A stretch of DNA of 64,000 nucleotides, taken from Marinicellulosiphila megalodicopiae (GTDB lineage: Bacteria; Pseudomonadota; Gammaproteobacteria; Pseudomonadales; Natronospirillaceae). Position numbers and translations under genes: made by a program. The notes under the pieces were generated by a model. It was not told where the DNA came from. It did no database searches and saw nothing but the letters and a program-made list of their open reading frames with translations. The stretch is taken from positions 1,798,001-1,862,000 of the forward strand of contig NZ_AP023087.1 of the NCBI RefSeq assembly GCF_045862395.1. The letters are read 5' to 3'. This document shows, piece by piece, positions 27,797 through 36,031 of the stretch; within the stretch, counting starts at the first letter, position 1; every line of letters starts with the position of its first letter.

Positions 27797-28705
27797 ATGA
27801 GTTTATCTTACTTTGTTGTTGATATTTTTGCAGATCAAGCTTTTGAAGGGGCGCCAATGACAGTAATTGTGGATGATCAGCAATTAACTGATTACCAGAT
27901 GCATACACTGGCTCAAGAAAATCCACTGACATTAACTGTTTTTGTTAAATTAAGTGATGGCGCTGAAAAGAATGCAAAAGTTTTTTCACATACAGGAGAA
28001 GTGCCGTTAACCACTCACTGTGTTATGGCGGCCACACAAATTCTTGCAAATGAATGTGAGGGGCAAATTCCAGATGATGGAAAGGTAAAGTTTATTATTC
28101 CAAATGGACATTTTTTTGATACTCATGTGCTAGCTCAAAATGGAGAATCTTTTGTCACCATCGCTCAAACTGTAAAAGCAGTTGAGGATCGAATGGCGCC
28201 AACAAATCAACAAATTGCCGATATTTTGAATTTAATTCCTGAAGATGTTTGTTTTGAGAGGTTTGAACCTATGGTTGTAGACTCTCAAGGCGCTTATCTT
28301 ATTGTGCCCATTAAATCTTATAATGCAGTTCGAGCGGCAAGAGTGAATCAAGATCTTTGGATTCAATCATCGTTAACTTCGTCGTTAGTGAAAGGTATGT
28401 TTTTATTCTCAAATAATACGGATTCAAATACAGCGGATTTTCACTCAAGAATTGTGAGTCCGGATTTTGCTAATAACTTTGACCCACCAACGGGTTCATT
28501 AATGCCAGGATTTGCATCGTATTTGTGTTACCACGATTCTGTGCAAGAGGGTACTCATTCTTTTGAAGTGCAGCGTGGTGCAACTCAATCTCGACAGTCT
28601 CATATTCATGTTGAGATGGATAATAAAAAACAAGCTGAAATTAATGTCAGAGTTGCAGGTGGCGTAGTGACTGTAATCAAGGGTAAAATTAAAATACCTC
28701 AATAA
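27797..28705 (+). CDS. PhzF-family (diaminopimelate-epimerase fold) protein, divergent
   Basis: The 302-residue protein has the PhzF layout: YFVVDIFADQAFEGAPMTVIV at the start, the catalytic-Glu segment as AQENPLTLTVFV (Glu41), the region VFSHTGEVPLTTHCVMAA where relatives have F-T-P...E-x-P-L-x-G-H-A-T, and FANNFDPPTGSLMPGFASYL near the C-terminus. The Glu that acts as acid/base is kept, but the usual SET following it is TLT and GHA is THC. PhzF relatives isomerise small hydroxylated substrates; most, including this one, have unknown substrates. No other phenazine genes are present. It is divergent from a MocR-type regulator. Confidence 0.85.
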   Translation: MSLSYFVVDIFADQAFEGAPMTVIVDDQQLTDYQMHTLAQENPLTLTVFVKLSDGAEKNAKVFSHTGEVPLTTHCVMAATQILANECEGQIPDDGKVKFIIPNGHFFDTHVLAQNGESFVTIAQTVKAVEDRMAPTNQQIADILNLIPEDVCFERFEPMVVDSQGAYLIVPIKSYNAVRAARVNQDLWIQSSLTSSLVKGMFLFSNNTDSNTADFHSRIVSPDFANNFDPPTGSLMPGFASYLCYHDSVQEGTHSFEVQRGATQSRQSHIHVEMDNKKQAEINVRVAGGVVTVIKGKIKIPQ

Positions 28706-28721
28706 ATAATTGAGGTGTTAA

Positions 28722-29828
28722 TTAGTTATATGCTACAAAAATCTTAAATTTCGCATTTTGATTGACTAATTTTACGTCTTTAAAGTGCGATTTTAATTCA
28801 CCTAAATAAGGCAATTGTCGATTCGCAATCACCCAAAATTGCCCGTCTGATTTTAAACTAAAGTTAGCCTGTTTGATTAAGCTTTGAGTGATGTGAATGC
28901 CCACTGTGTGGTTTTGATGAAACGGGGGATTACAAAGTATAAAATCGAAAGATTGCGCTTCTTGATTTAACAGTCCGTCATTTTGAATAAACTGCGCACT
29001 GTGCGCACTTTCATCAAACTTATTTAACATCCAATTTTGCTTTGCGCAATCGACTGCCTGTTTTGATTCATCAAATAACACAAAATCTAACGCATGAGCT
29101 TTTGTCATGTTTGCCATCAATAATGACAAAATACCATTTCCACAACCTAAATCTGCAATCTTTGCTTGGTTGTGTGTCTCAATCTTTTTGAAGTTTTCGA
29201 TAAAAAAACGCGCACCAATATCAATGTGCTTTTGGCAAAATACACCGGGTAAATTGTTCAATTGAACCCCGTTGTATTCTAAGCTTGGATTTTTTTGACT
29301 GATTGATTGTTGTTTAGGTTCAGACAAAATCATACAGCGTGCTTTTTTTTCAGCACGGGAGACATCAATGGATTCAAAATATCGATTCATTAAATCGATG
29401 TGTCCGTTAGATATGTACTTCACCATACCGGCCAAAACAATAGGGCGATTAAGTTGGCTCAGTTTTTCTAATTGCCACTGAAAAAAACTCAAGGATTTTG
29501 GAATTAATCCTGCAATGACATCGCCTTTAAGCGCGCTTAAATCATTATTTAATTCAATGCTCTTTTTTTGATTCGCTTCAATATTAATGGACGTTGCGCA
29601 TTGAGACAAAAACGAATCATTGTAACTGTCTTGTATTTTTTCATTAAACACACAGCTTAATGCACCGAAGTTTTCATTAATTATTGACAATGAGACTTGA
29701 TTAAATTGTTCATCTAATTTTTTAGCAAGCAATACTTCAGCTTGACTAAATGCCGTTAACGACGCGTCACTAGAAACGGGGTAGCGTTGTAATGTTAATT
29801 CGTTAAATAATAAAGCAGCATCAGTCAT
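28722..29828 (-). CDS. rlmG: RlmG/RsmC-type rRNA guanine-N2 methyltransferase
   Basis: The 368-residue protein has the duplicated MTase layout of the RsmC/RlmG family: a degenerate N-terminal half, then a C-terminal half with SAM motif I ADLGCGNGILSLLMA and the catalytic NPPF motif (ILCNPPFHQNHTVG). NPPFHQ-x-H and the C-terminal VIANRQLPYLGELKSHF fit RlmG (23S G1835) better than RsmC (16S G1207), but the assignment between the two is not certain. It overlaps the trmA stop by 1 nt and shares its transcript. Confidence 0.75.
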   Translation of the reverse strand: MTDAALLFNELTLQRYPVSSDASLTAFSQAEVLLAKKLDEQFNQVSLSIINENFGALSCVFNEKIQDSYNDSFLSQCATSINIEANQKKSIELNNDLSALKGDVIAGLIPKSLSFFQWQLEKLSQLNRPIVLAGMVKYISNGHIDLMNRYFESIDVSRAEKKARCMILSEPKQQSISQKNPSLEYNGVQLNNLPGVFCQKHIDIGARFFIENFKKIETHNQAKIADLGCGNGILSLLMANMTKAHALDFVLFDESKQAVDCAKQNWMLNKFDESAHSAQFIQNDGLLNQEAQSFDFILCNPPFHQNHTVGIHITQSLIKQANFSLKSDGQFWVIANRQLPYLGELKSHFKDVKLVNQNAKFKIFVAYN

Positions 29829-30940
29829 TATTTACGAACCAACTTCACAGCAGATTCTACATGGTGTGTATAAGGAAATTGATCAAACATCGCAAAGGAA
29901 ACAATTTTGTGGGTGTCGCTTAATTGTTCTATGTTTTGCTCTAATGTGTCTGGGTTACAAGACACGTATAAAATACAATCAAATTGTCTAACTAATTCAC
30001 AACTGTCGATATCAAGACCGGCTCTTGGTGGATCTACAAACACCGATTGGAAATTAAATTGAGACAAGTCCATGCGCGCAACGCGACGTGAAATGGTTTC
30101 GTCTTCTTTTTTGGCTAATAACGAGTTTGAAAAATCTTCCGCTGACATTTTATAGATATACACATTATCTAAATGATTTAGCGCAATGTTTTCATTGGCA
30201 GCATTCACAGATGTTTTAGAAATTTCAGTGCCTAAAACCTGTTTGAAATTCATAGAAAACGGCAAAGTGAAATTCCCATTACCACAATACAATTCTAATA
30301 AATCGTCGGTGCGATCTTTGGTTTGTTCTACCGCCCAATTCAACATGGTTTGGCAAAGCGTTGCGTTGGGTTGAGTGAAGCCGTTTTCATATTGACGATA
30401 ATCAAAAGTCTTACCGTTTACTTCAAATGATTCTTCAATGTATTCTTGAGAAATCACAATTCGTTGTTTGCGTGAACGACCAATCACATGAATATTTAAT
30501 TTTGCTTCAAGCTCGCGGGCGATAACTTCCCAATTTTCATCTAATTTACGATGATAAATAAGCGTCACTAACGCCTGACCTTTTAGGGTGGTCAAAAACT
30601 CAACTTGAAATAAACGCTGGCGAAGTTCGTCGAATAAATGAATTTCAGCGAGTAATAAAGGCATTAAATGCGTGATGAGTTTTGAGCCAATACTGAAATT
30701 GGTAATTTCAACAGGGGTTTTTCGATCAAGGGGATTAAACATTGCGTAAAATGAACGATCGCCTTCGTGCCATATTTTGAACTCTGCGCGATAACGAAAG
30801 TGACTCGGTTGTGAAGGGTGAACCTCAAGCTCTGGTGGATTGAACCGTGCAAATTGCTCGGTTAATCGAGTGGACTTCTCTTGAATCTGAGTTTGATATT
30901 GTTCAGGTTGGGCTTGGCCAATTAGGCATTCGTCGCTCAT
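29828..30940 (-). CDS. trmA: tRNA (uracil-54-C5)-methyltransferase
   Basis: TrmA makes ribothymidine at U54 in the T loop of nearly all tRNAs. The 370 residues match the family: FRYRAEFKIWHEGDRSFYAMFNP near the start, QPNATLCQTMLNWA, SAM motif LLELYCGNGNFTLPFS, VFVDPPRAGLD, the nucleophile Cys in LYVSCNPDTLEQN and the catalytic Glu in HHVESAVKL. No TRAM domain or iron-sulfur cysteines are present, which separates it from RlmD and RlmC. Confidence 0.96.
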   Translation of the reverse strand: MSDECLIGQAQPEQYQTQIQEKSTRLTEQFARFNPPELEVHPSQPSHFRYRAEFKIWHEGDRSFYAMFNPLDRKTPVEITNFSIGSKLITHLMPLLLAEIHLFDELRQRLFQVEFLTTLKGQALVTLIYHRKLDENWEVIARELEAKLNIHVIGRSRKQRIVISQEYIEESFEVNGKTFDYRQYENGFTQPNATLCQTMLNWAVEQTKDRTDDLLELYCGNGNFTLPFSMNFKQVLGTEISKTSVNAANENIALNHLDNVYIYKMSAEDFSNSLLAKKEDETISRRVARMDLSQFNFQSVFVDPPRAGLDIDSCELVRQFDCILYVSCNPDTLEQNIEQLSDTHKIVSFAMFDQFPYTHHVESAVKLVRK

Positions 30941-30998
30941 AATCTACTACGCAAAAAAGGGCGTATTCTAAAGGATGAGGCAAAAGATATAAAGTTGA

Positions 30999-31571
30999 TT
31001 ATGCCTGATCGTCAGATAGCTGCTGTTTGATGATTTTTTGTGCGCTTAATGTCAGGCGATGACGGATGATTTTTTCAACTTTAGGTAGGTATTCATCAAG
31101 GGTTTTCTTAATGATGATGTTACTTTCTTTGATGATTTCGGCCTCAATATTTTTGATGCTCTGTTGTTTGCCTGATTCTTCAAGGGCATCTTTATGCTGT
31201 TTGATAATGCCGTCAAGGGGCAATCCAATAGGTTCAAGGTCTATTAAGTCAATAGCAAAACGTTGTTCGTCTTCCTGGCGCTTATGAATTAGCTGAGTTA
31301 ATGAAGGGCTTGATAAAAACGGATTAAATGTAGTTTTGGAGCCTTCTGTTTTAGGTTTTAACGGGTATAAAGGAGTATCGATTGTGTTAATTTGTTTTGG
31401 GATGCAGTTTTCTAAATCTTTTTGAAGCGCGAGTAGTTGTTGAATTAACTCAATAGGGGGTTCGATTTTATTGGACTCTATAGGCTCATAAAACAATGGC
31501 GTTTGATTCTCTACTTTTTGATAGTCTACTTTTTGAGAGTGTTGCTTTTTATCAAATGGCATATTGCTCAT
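30999..31571 (-). CDS. Hypothetical protein downstream of holC
   Basis: I do not recognise this 190-residue cytoplasmic protein. It is hydrophilic and Lys/Gln/Glu-rich, with a proline-containing middle (TPLYPLKPKTEG...NPFLSSPSL) and a long amphipathic C-terminal helix (IIKKTLDEYLPKVEKIIRHR). There is no signal peptide or membrane segment. It follows holC by 5 bp, so it is co-transcribed with it. Pseudomonads have an uncharacterised gene of similar type next to holC, which suggests a loose link with the replisome, but that is inference only. Confidence 0.6.
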   Translation of the reverse strand: MSNMPFDKKQHSQKVDYQKVENQTPLFYEPIESNKIEPPIELIQQLLALQKDLENCIPKQINTIDTPLYPLKPKTEGSKTTFNPFLSSPSLTQLIHKRQEDEQRFAIDLIDLEPIGLPLDGIIKQHKDALEESGKQQSIKNIEAEIIKESNIIIKKTLDEYLPKVEKIIRHRLTLSAQKIIKQQLSDDQA

Positions 31572-31576
31572 AATTT

Positions 31577-32017
31577 TTACCCTGCAGGTCTTAAATCATG
31601 TTGGATTAGCGGGTAACCACGAGATTGATAAAAACGATAATGTTCACGGGTTGCTTTTAAAGTAGTCTCATTTTGGCAAACTATTTCTAATAAACGATTA
31701 AATTGACCAAACCACACTGGAATATGAGTGCTTAAATTGATGCATACATCATGGAAATCATGCATTGCTTCATAATTTTTATCGTGAATTAAGAACTGGA
31801 TGCTACTTGATTCTTTAAATTCAATTTCATGTGGAATAAACGCATCTTCTTTAAAATGCCATAATAGATCACTAAGCTGTTTGGCTTGATCTAGATCATC
31901 ACACACTACAATGACATTTAAAGATTGTTTGAAAATTTTATTTATTAACCGACAAGTATAGAATAAACGATCTTGCTCGTTGGGTTGGGCGAGTATGTGA
32001 AAGTCAATTTCAGTCAT
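31577..32017 (-). CDS. holC: DNA polymerase III chi subunit
   Basis: HolC (chi) joins the clamp loader to SSB. The 146-residue protein has the chi pattern: MTEIDFHILAQPNEQDRLFYTCRLINKIFKQ at the start, VIVVCDDLDQAKQLSDLLWHFKEDAFIPHEI in the middle, and NLSTHIPVWFGQFNRLLEIVCQNE towards the end. It is divergent from the nudix gene and is followed closely by a hypothetical gene. The pepA and valS neighbours found in many genomes are absent here. Confidence 0.9.
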   Translation of the reverse strand: MTEIDFHILAQPNEQDRLFYTCRLINKIFKQSLNVIVVCDDLDQAKQLSDLLWHFKEDAFIPHEIEFKESSSIQFLIHDKNYEAMHDFHDVCINLSTHIPVWFGQFNRLLEIVCQNETTLKATREHYRFYQSRGYPLIQHDLRPAG

Positions 32018-32074
32018 ATTAATAATTGTTTACCTGTTGGGTTTGCATTGTATTTTTAATTTTGGAGAAGCTCA

Positions 32075-32677
32075 ATGAGTAAATCAATGAATGCCAGTAT
32101 TGCTACCGAGCTTTCTATGATCATTAATAAAAATGAAAAATCAAAAGCCAGCGCTTCTGTGCTAATCATAGTACGTGAATTTGAACAAAAACTTCAAGTG
32201 TTACTCACGTTGCGAAGCGAAACTTTGCGAAATCATTCAGGTGAATGGGCACTGCCAGGTGGGAAATGTGATAAAGGTGAAACTTCTGGTCAAACTGCAA
32301 TGCGTGAAAGTAATGAGGAAATCGGTTTAAATATTGATCAAATTAAAATTGTAGGACAGTTAGAAAGCTTTCAGTCTAAAGATGGATTGGAGGTGGATGT
32401 TTGGATAGGTGTGTTAAAGGATAAAGATTTCCGACCCATATTAAATGAAGCTGAAGTGCAAAAAATATTGTGGTTGGATTTACACCATCTTTTAAAAAAA
32501 GCGGATCGTACTCATAAATTAAAAAGAAGTCATACCTATGTGTCGATACCATTTTATGATTTTTTGACACCCAGTTTATGGGGGTTAACAGCAATGATAC
32601 TTCATGGTTTGGGGAAAAAGATAAATAGAAATATGAATGATTTACCTGTCTTGCAAATGCTTTTGAGAGAGAAATGA
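32075..32677 (+). CDS. Nudix hydrolase, CoA-pyrophosphatase (NudL) type
   Basis: A complete Nudix box GKCDKGET-SGQTAM-RESNEEIGL (G-x5-E-x7-RE-x2-EE-x-GL) is present near residues 68-90. Upstream, LTLRSETLRNHSGEWALPGG matches the UPF0035 motif of CoA-diphosphatases such as NudL and PCD1. Such enzymes split CoA into phosphopantetheine and 3',5'-ADP. The length of 200 fits. It reads away from holC. Confidence 0.88.
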   Translation: MSKSMNASIATELSMIINKNEKSKASASVLIIVREFEQKLQVLLTLRSETLRNHSGEWALPGGKCDKGETSGQTAMRESNEEIGLNIDQIKIVGQLESFQSKDGLEVDVWIGVLKDKDFRPILNEAEVQKILWLDLHHLLKKADRTHKLKRSHTYVSIPFYDFLTPSLWGLTAMILHGLGKKINRNMNDLPVLQMLLREK

Positions 32678-32717
32678 ATGTGCTATGATGTTTTTTTAAT
32701 AATAATTCTTAAAATAT

Positions 32718-33704
32718 ATGTCTCAAAAGCGATATACAGTGGCAGTGTGTTCCACAACTTTAAATTTAGAAAAACAGCGTAACATTGTCTATGAAGCGCT
32801 GGCGGCAAATAATTGTATCGCTACCAGTTTTCCTTTTCCTAATCCTACTGATCCATATTTATGGAAATTATGCCTGCGTGCTATCGCTGAGTGTGACTTT
32901 TGTGTGATTTTAATAGGTGATCATTATGGTGCGTTAAATCAATCTGGAGTAGGGTATGTTCATCAAGCGCTATCTCAAGCCAGTGCATTTAAAAAACCCA
33001 TACATAGTTTGATTTATTCAGGGATGGGGCGATCCTCTTTAAATGCAGATGATCAAAATAGATTGCAACTTTTTACTCAAGGGTTAACAAAAACAACGTT
33101 GCACTCTTTTTGGCGTGATGATGAACAGCTGCGAGATGTATGTGAAGGCATGGTTGAAAGCATGCTTGATAAATACGATTTAAAAGGTTGGTTACCAGCC
33201 AATCAAGTGAATACTGCCCAAGCTCAAACTAAGCAAGATACCGATTTAAAAAAACAAGTTGAGCTTTTAACCGCTGCATTAAAAAAAGAACGAGAGAAAA
33301 ATTTACATTCAAGCGCAGATTTTGAACAGCAATCCCAACTGTTTGAAATGCCTTATCAGTGTAATGCGTTTAGAGGTGGGACGCTTATTAAGGTTGAAGA
33401 AAGCTGTCAATTAGGATTGAAAACTTATTTTGATATGTTTGCTTCGTCGTTAAGTTTGGGCTGTACTTCAAGTAAAATCAGAAATGCTCTCAATGCTTTT
33501 TTGCAAAAAAATGAAATCGAAAAGGTGAAGTCAAAGGTCAAAAAAGCCCATGCTATTACTCAAATGCAAGCTGATGAAGATCACTTTGAAAAATTACTAT
33601 TAGCATTACGAGCTTATGGATTAATAAAAGTTGAAGGAAAAGTATGGACACTGACCAGTTTTGGTGAACATTTAGCTTTAAAAACTGCATTAAAATGGCG
33701 TTAG
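32718..33704 (+). CDS. DUF4062-domain protein
   Basis: Residues 1 to about 115 match DUF4062: YTVAVCSTTLNLEKQRNIVYEALAANN, then WKLCLRAIAECDFCVILIGDHYGALNQSGVGYVHQALSQA. This is a Rossmann-like, TIR/SLOG-type fold seen at the N-terminus of many signalling and defence proteins. A coiled-coil linker (about 180-200) leads to a C-terminal region of about 120 residues that looks winged-helix-like (LLLALRAYGLIKVEGKVWTLTSFGEHL). No enzymatic domain is seen. It is 7 bp upstream of an XRE-type gene, with which it forms a pair. The exact role is unknown. Confidence 0.75.
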   Translation: MSQKRYTVAVCSTTLNLEKQRNIVYEALAANNCIATSFPFPNPTDPYLWKLCLRAIAECDFCVILIGDHYGALNQSGVGYVHQALSQASAFKKPIHSLIYSGMGRSSLNADDQNRLQLFTQGLTKTTLHSFWRDDEQLRDVCEGMVESMLDKYDLKGWLPANQVNTAQAQTKQDTDLKKQVELLTAALKKEREKNLHSSADFEQQSQLFEMPYQCNAFRGGTLIKVEESCQLGLKTYFDMFASSLSLGCTSSKIRNALNAFLQKNEIEKVKSKVKKAHAITQMQADEDHFEKLLLALRAYGLIKVEGKVWTLTSFGEHLALKTALKWR

Positions 33705-33711
33705 AGTTGTC

Positions 33712-34131
33712 ATGTATAAGGAAATGAATGCATTGCAGTTTAAACATACCTTCGTACAAAATTTAAAAAAACTATGTGATCAATCATCTGTAAGTCAGGT
33801 TGCAAGACAAACAGGAATAGGCGAGAGCACTCTGCGTAAATACTTAAATGGGAGTGAACCAACACTTAGTAAGTTTGAGCAAATTGTTAAGCATACAGGA
33901 CATTCAATTATTTGGTGGTTGCAATCTAATCAAACGGTAGATCAATTATGGGGAAGTATTGATCAGGATATTTGGGAAAAAAGTGAAGGTTTTACTTTGC
34001 TTTATTTTGAAGATATCAAACAGGTGCACCCACAGTTTGGTGTTGGACGAATATTATTCACTGTCTACCACTTATTGTCTAGCGGCTGGCAAATAGAAGA
34101 TTTACTTGGTTTGTTTAAAGTTAAACAATAA
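33712..34131 (+). CDS. XRE-type helix-turn-helix protein
   Basis: The 139-residue protein has an N-terminal HTH: SSVSQVARQTGIGESTLRKYLNGSEPTLSKFEQIVKHTG, close to the phage-repressor pattern. The C-terminal half (WWLQSNQTVDQLWGSIDQDIWEKSEGFTLLYFEDIKQVHP...) is not recognised. Two ATG codons (33712 and 33724) are possible; the first gives MYKEMNALQ, the second is 2 nt from AAGGA and thus spaced badly, so I prefer the first. It directly follows the DUF4062 gene and probably acts with it. Confidence 0.78.
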   Translation: MYKEMNALQFKHTFVQNLKKLCDQSSVSQVARQTGIGESTLRKYLNGSEPTLSKFEQIVKHTGHSIIWWLQSNQTVDQLWGSIDQDIWEKSEGFTLLYFEDIKQVHPQFGVGRILFTVYHLLSSGWQIEDLLGLFKVKQ

Positions 34132-34164
34132 ATCAATTTAACACTTAACTAAAATGCGTTGAAT

Positions 34165-34335
34165 TTAAAGCAGGTGTGGATTGTACTGATTATTGAATGA
34201 AAGTTGGAAGTCAATGGCGGCTAGGTGGTTTTTTATACCGTTATCTTTTTTGTGTGGTAAAGATAATATTTTTTCGGTTACTGTAAAATAGGTGTTGAAC
34301 TGAGCTTTTGACATTAAAAAAATATTTTTAAGCAT
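34165..34335 (-). CDS. Possible small protein, unrecognised
   Basis: In the 290-bp gap between the XRE gene and the glutaredoxin-like gene, a minus-strand frame of 56 codons from an ATG at 34335 gives a product with a protein-like composition (MSKAQFNTYFTVTEKILSLP... later KNHLAAIDFQLSF). An AGAGTG lies upstream at a fair distance. Nothing else supports it: there is no family match I know, and the frame is short. The rest of the gap shows no other feature. Confidence 0.3.
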   Translation of the reverse strand: MLKNIFLMSKAQFNTYFTVTEKILSLPHKKDNGIKNHLAAIDFQLSFNNQYNPHLL

Positions 34336-34421
34336 AAAACACTCTAAGCAAATGATGGAAATATGCTGAATCTGAACTATTAATCTGTACAATACGGCCA
34401 AATTTTTCGAAGCGTAGAATT

Positions 34422-34802
34422 ATGTTGTTGATGCGAAAAAGTGCCGGTGCTTGCTCCTTGTTTGTAGAGAAAATATGTGTAAAATTTCTTTTTAAACCCG
34501 TTAATCGAACCCTGCCTGAACAGAAAAAAATGGATGAAAAAGCAAGGCAATTTGTTTTGTATGAGCTTAAACACTGTCCAGATTGCTCAAAACTTCGCAG
34601 AAAGCTTCATCAAAATCAAATTAATATTGATACGCGTAATGCTCAAAAGTATCAGTGTTATCGAAATGAAATGCTTAAAGGTGGTGGTAAGATTCAATTT
34701 CCGTGTTTAATGGTGCAAAATCCTGATAATACACAAAAATGGATTTATGGTGGTGAAGCGATTTATAATTGTTTACAACAACAATTATTAGAAGTCGCAT
34801 AA
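34422..34802 (+). CDS. Glutaredoxin-like protein with N-terminal extension
   Basis: The C-terminal 85 residues form a glutaredoxin fold: FVLYELKHCPDCSKLRRKLHQNQI with a CPDC motif, the cis-Pro segment IQFPCLMV and GGEAIYNCL. About 40 residues precede it (MLLMRKSAGACSLFVEKICVKFLFKP...), resembling the basic/hydrophobic N-terminal extension found in pseudomonad glutaredoxin-family proteins, so the early ATG is kept. The second Cys makes a dithiol mechanism possible. It lies 1 bp before tusA, so both may share a transcript and a role in thiol handling. Confidence 0.8.
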   Translation: MLLMRKSAGACSLFVEKICVKFLFKPVNRTLPEQKKMDEKARQFVLYELKHCPDCSKLRRKLHQNQINIDTRNAQKYQCYRNEMLKGGGKIQFPCLMVQNPDNTQKWIYGGEAIYNCLQQQLLEVA

Positions 34803-34803
34803 T

Positions 34804-35052
34804 ATGTCAAAATTGGACCTTACGACCAATACCATTTTATTAGATACAAAAGGGTTGTATTGCCCAGAACCCGTTATGATGTTGCATAATGCAGTGCGTG
34901 ATGTTGATGATAAAATGCAAATCAAAGTGGTCGCCACTGATCCATCCACTCAGCGTGATATCCCAAAATTTTGTCAATTTTTAGGGCACAGCTTAAAATC
35001 TCAATCCCATGTAGCAGACGAATTTATTTATTTAATAGAAGTGAATAAATAA
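34804..35052 (+). CDS. tusA: Sulfur-carrier protein TusA
   Basis: TusA takes persulfide sulfur from IscS and passes it on to TusBCD/MnmA for 2-thiouridine in tRNA. The 82-residue protein has the family signature LDTKGLYCPEPVMMLHNAVRDV with the acceptor Cys in CPEP, and the typical ATDPSTQRDIPKFCQFLGH. It follows the glutaredoxin-like gene by 1 bp. Confidence 0.93.
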   Translation: MSKLDLTTNTILLDTKGLYCPEPVMMLHNAVRDVDDKMQIKVVATDPSTQRDIPKFCQFLGHSLKSQSHVADEFIYLIEVNK

Positions 35053-35134
35053 TTAGAAATTTAAAAACAGTTCGCTAGCCAACTCTTAAATGTCTCAGTA
35101 TGATGCATGTCTGGTATTTTTTTAACGAGCCGAT

Positions 35135-36031
35135 ATGCAATCAAATTTCAATGAAGAAACCTATAAAATTCAAACCACAAATGGAATGCAGGTTTTATTG
35201 TCTAGAGTGAACACTCTTGGGCATAAAACACATGCCCCCTGTGTCTTTATGCTTCACGATATTGGTCAATCTTCAGCGTTGTTTAATCACCCTGATGGAC
35301 TGGCACACTTTTTAGCGCAACATGGTTATGATGTTTTTATGCTTGATTTGATGGGTCGTGAGGGTACTTGGCCAAGAGTCAGTAAACACATGAATTATTC
35401 AGTGAATCAAGCTATAACGGTGGATTTGTCGAAGGTTATGGCAAAAATTGAGCGCTTAAATGCCTTGCCAAGTATTTATGTTGGTCATGGATTTGGTTCT
35501 GTATTGCTGTCTAGTTTTATTGCACGTATGCCTGAGTTTAATAAAAATATATCACATTTTATTCATTTTAATGCCCGTCGATTGATGACCTTGCCTTCTA
35601 AAGAATATAGTTTTTTTAAGGATGTTGCGTGGTTTCATTTGGCTAAAATTCAAGCATCTTTGTTTGGTTTGATTAATAGCAAAAAAATCATGTTAGGTGA
35701 TGCCATCGAAAGTAAGGTGTTTTATGAGCAATATCTAATGTTAACAAATGGTCGCTGGGTTGATCCAATAGATGAGTTTGATTATGCCTGCGCGCTAAAT
35801 AAAATTAAATTTCCTAAAAGTATGTATTTAGTTGAGCAAGATAATGATTATTTGGCCCATCAGCAAGATGTTCGTGCTTATATTAAAGAACTTGGCAATC
35901 ATAATGCACAAGTGATTTGGTTAAGTAAAAAAAGCGGAAGTTTGCAAAACTATAAAGGAAATAAAATATTAAACGATCCAAAAGCGAAGGACGATCATTT
36001 TTTAAAATTGGCGCAATGGCTTAAATCGTGA
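35135..36031 (+). CDS. Alpha/beta-hydrolase-fold protein with Gly at the nucleophile position
   Basis: The 298-residue protein has the fold landmarks: oxyanion-loop segment VFMLHDIGQSSALF, the strand YDVFMLDLMGREGTW, the nucleophile elbow YVGHGFGSVLLS and a C-terminal His in KAKDDHFLKLAQWL. In catalytic relatives the elbow is G-x-S-x-G; here residue 119 is Gly (GHGFG), so the usual serine-esterase chemistry is not possible, although Ser122 is close. It ends with TGA inside the GTG start of oxyR (4-nt overlap), so the two are translationally coupled. The function is unknown; a non-catalytic or atypical member is the simplest reading. Confidence 0.78.
   Translation: MQSNFNEETYKIQTTNGMQVLLSRVNTLGHKTHAPCVFMLHDIGQSSALFNHPDGLAHFLAQHGYDVFMLDLMGREGTWPRVSKHMNYSVNQAITVDLSKVMAKIERLNALPSIYVGHGFGSVLLSSFIARMPEFNKNISHFIHFNARRLMTLPSKEYSFFKDVAWFHLAKIQASLFGLINSKKIMLGDAIESKVFYEQYLMLTNGRWVDPIDEFDYACALNKIKFPKSMYLVEQDNDYLAHQQDVRAYIKELGNHNAQVIWLSKKSGSLQNYKGNKILNDPKAKDDHFLKLAQWLKS

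Noticed and set aside
32718..34131. Confirmed antiphage system
   Set aside because: The domain types are suggestive, but no effector domain, mobility gene or defence neighbour is visible, so I keep it as a hypothesis only.
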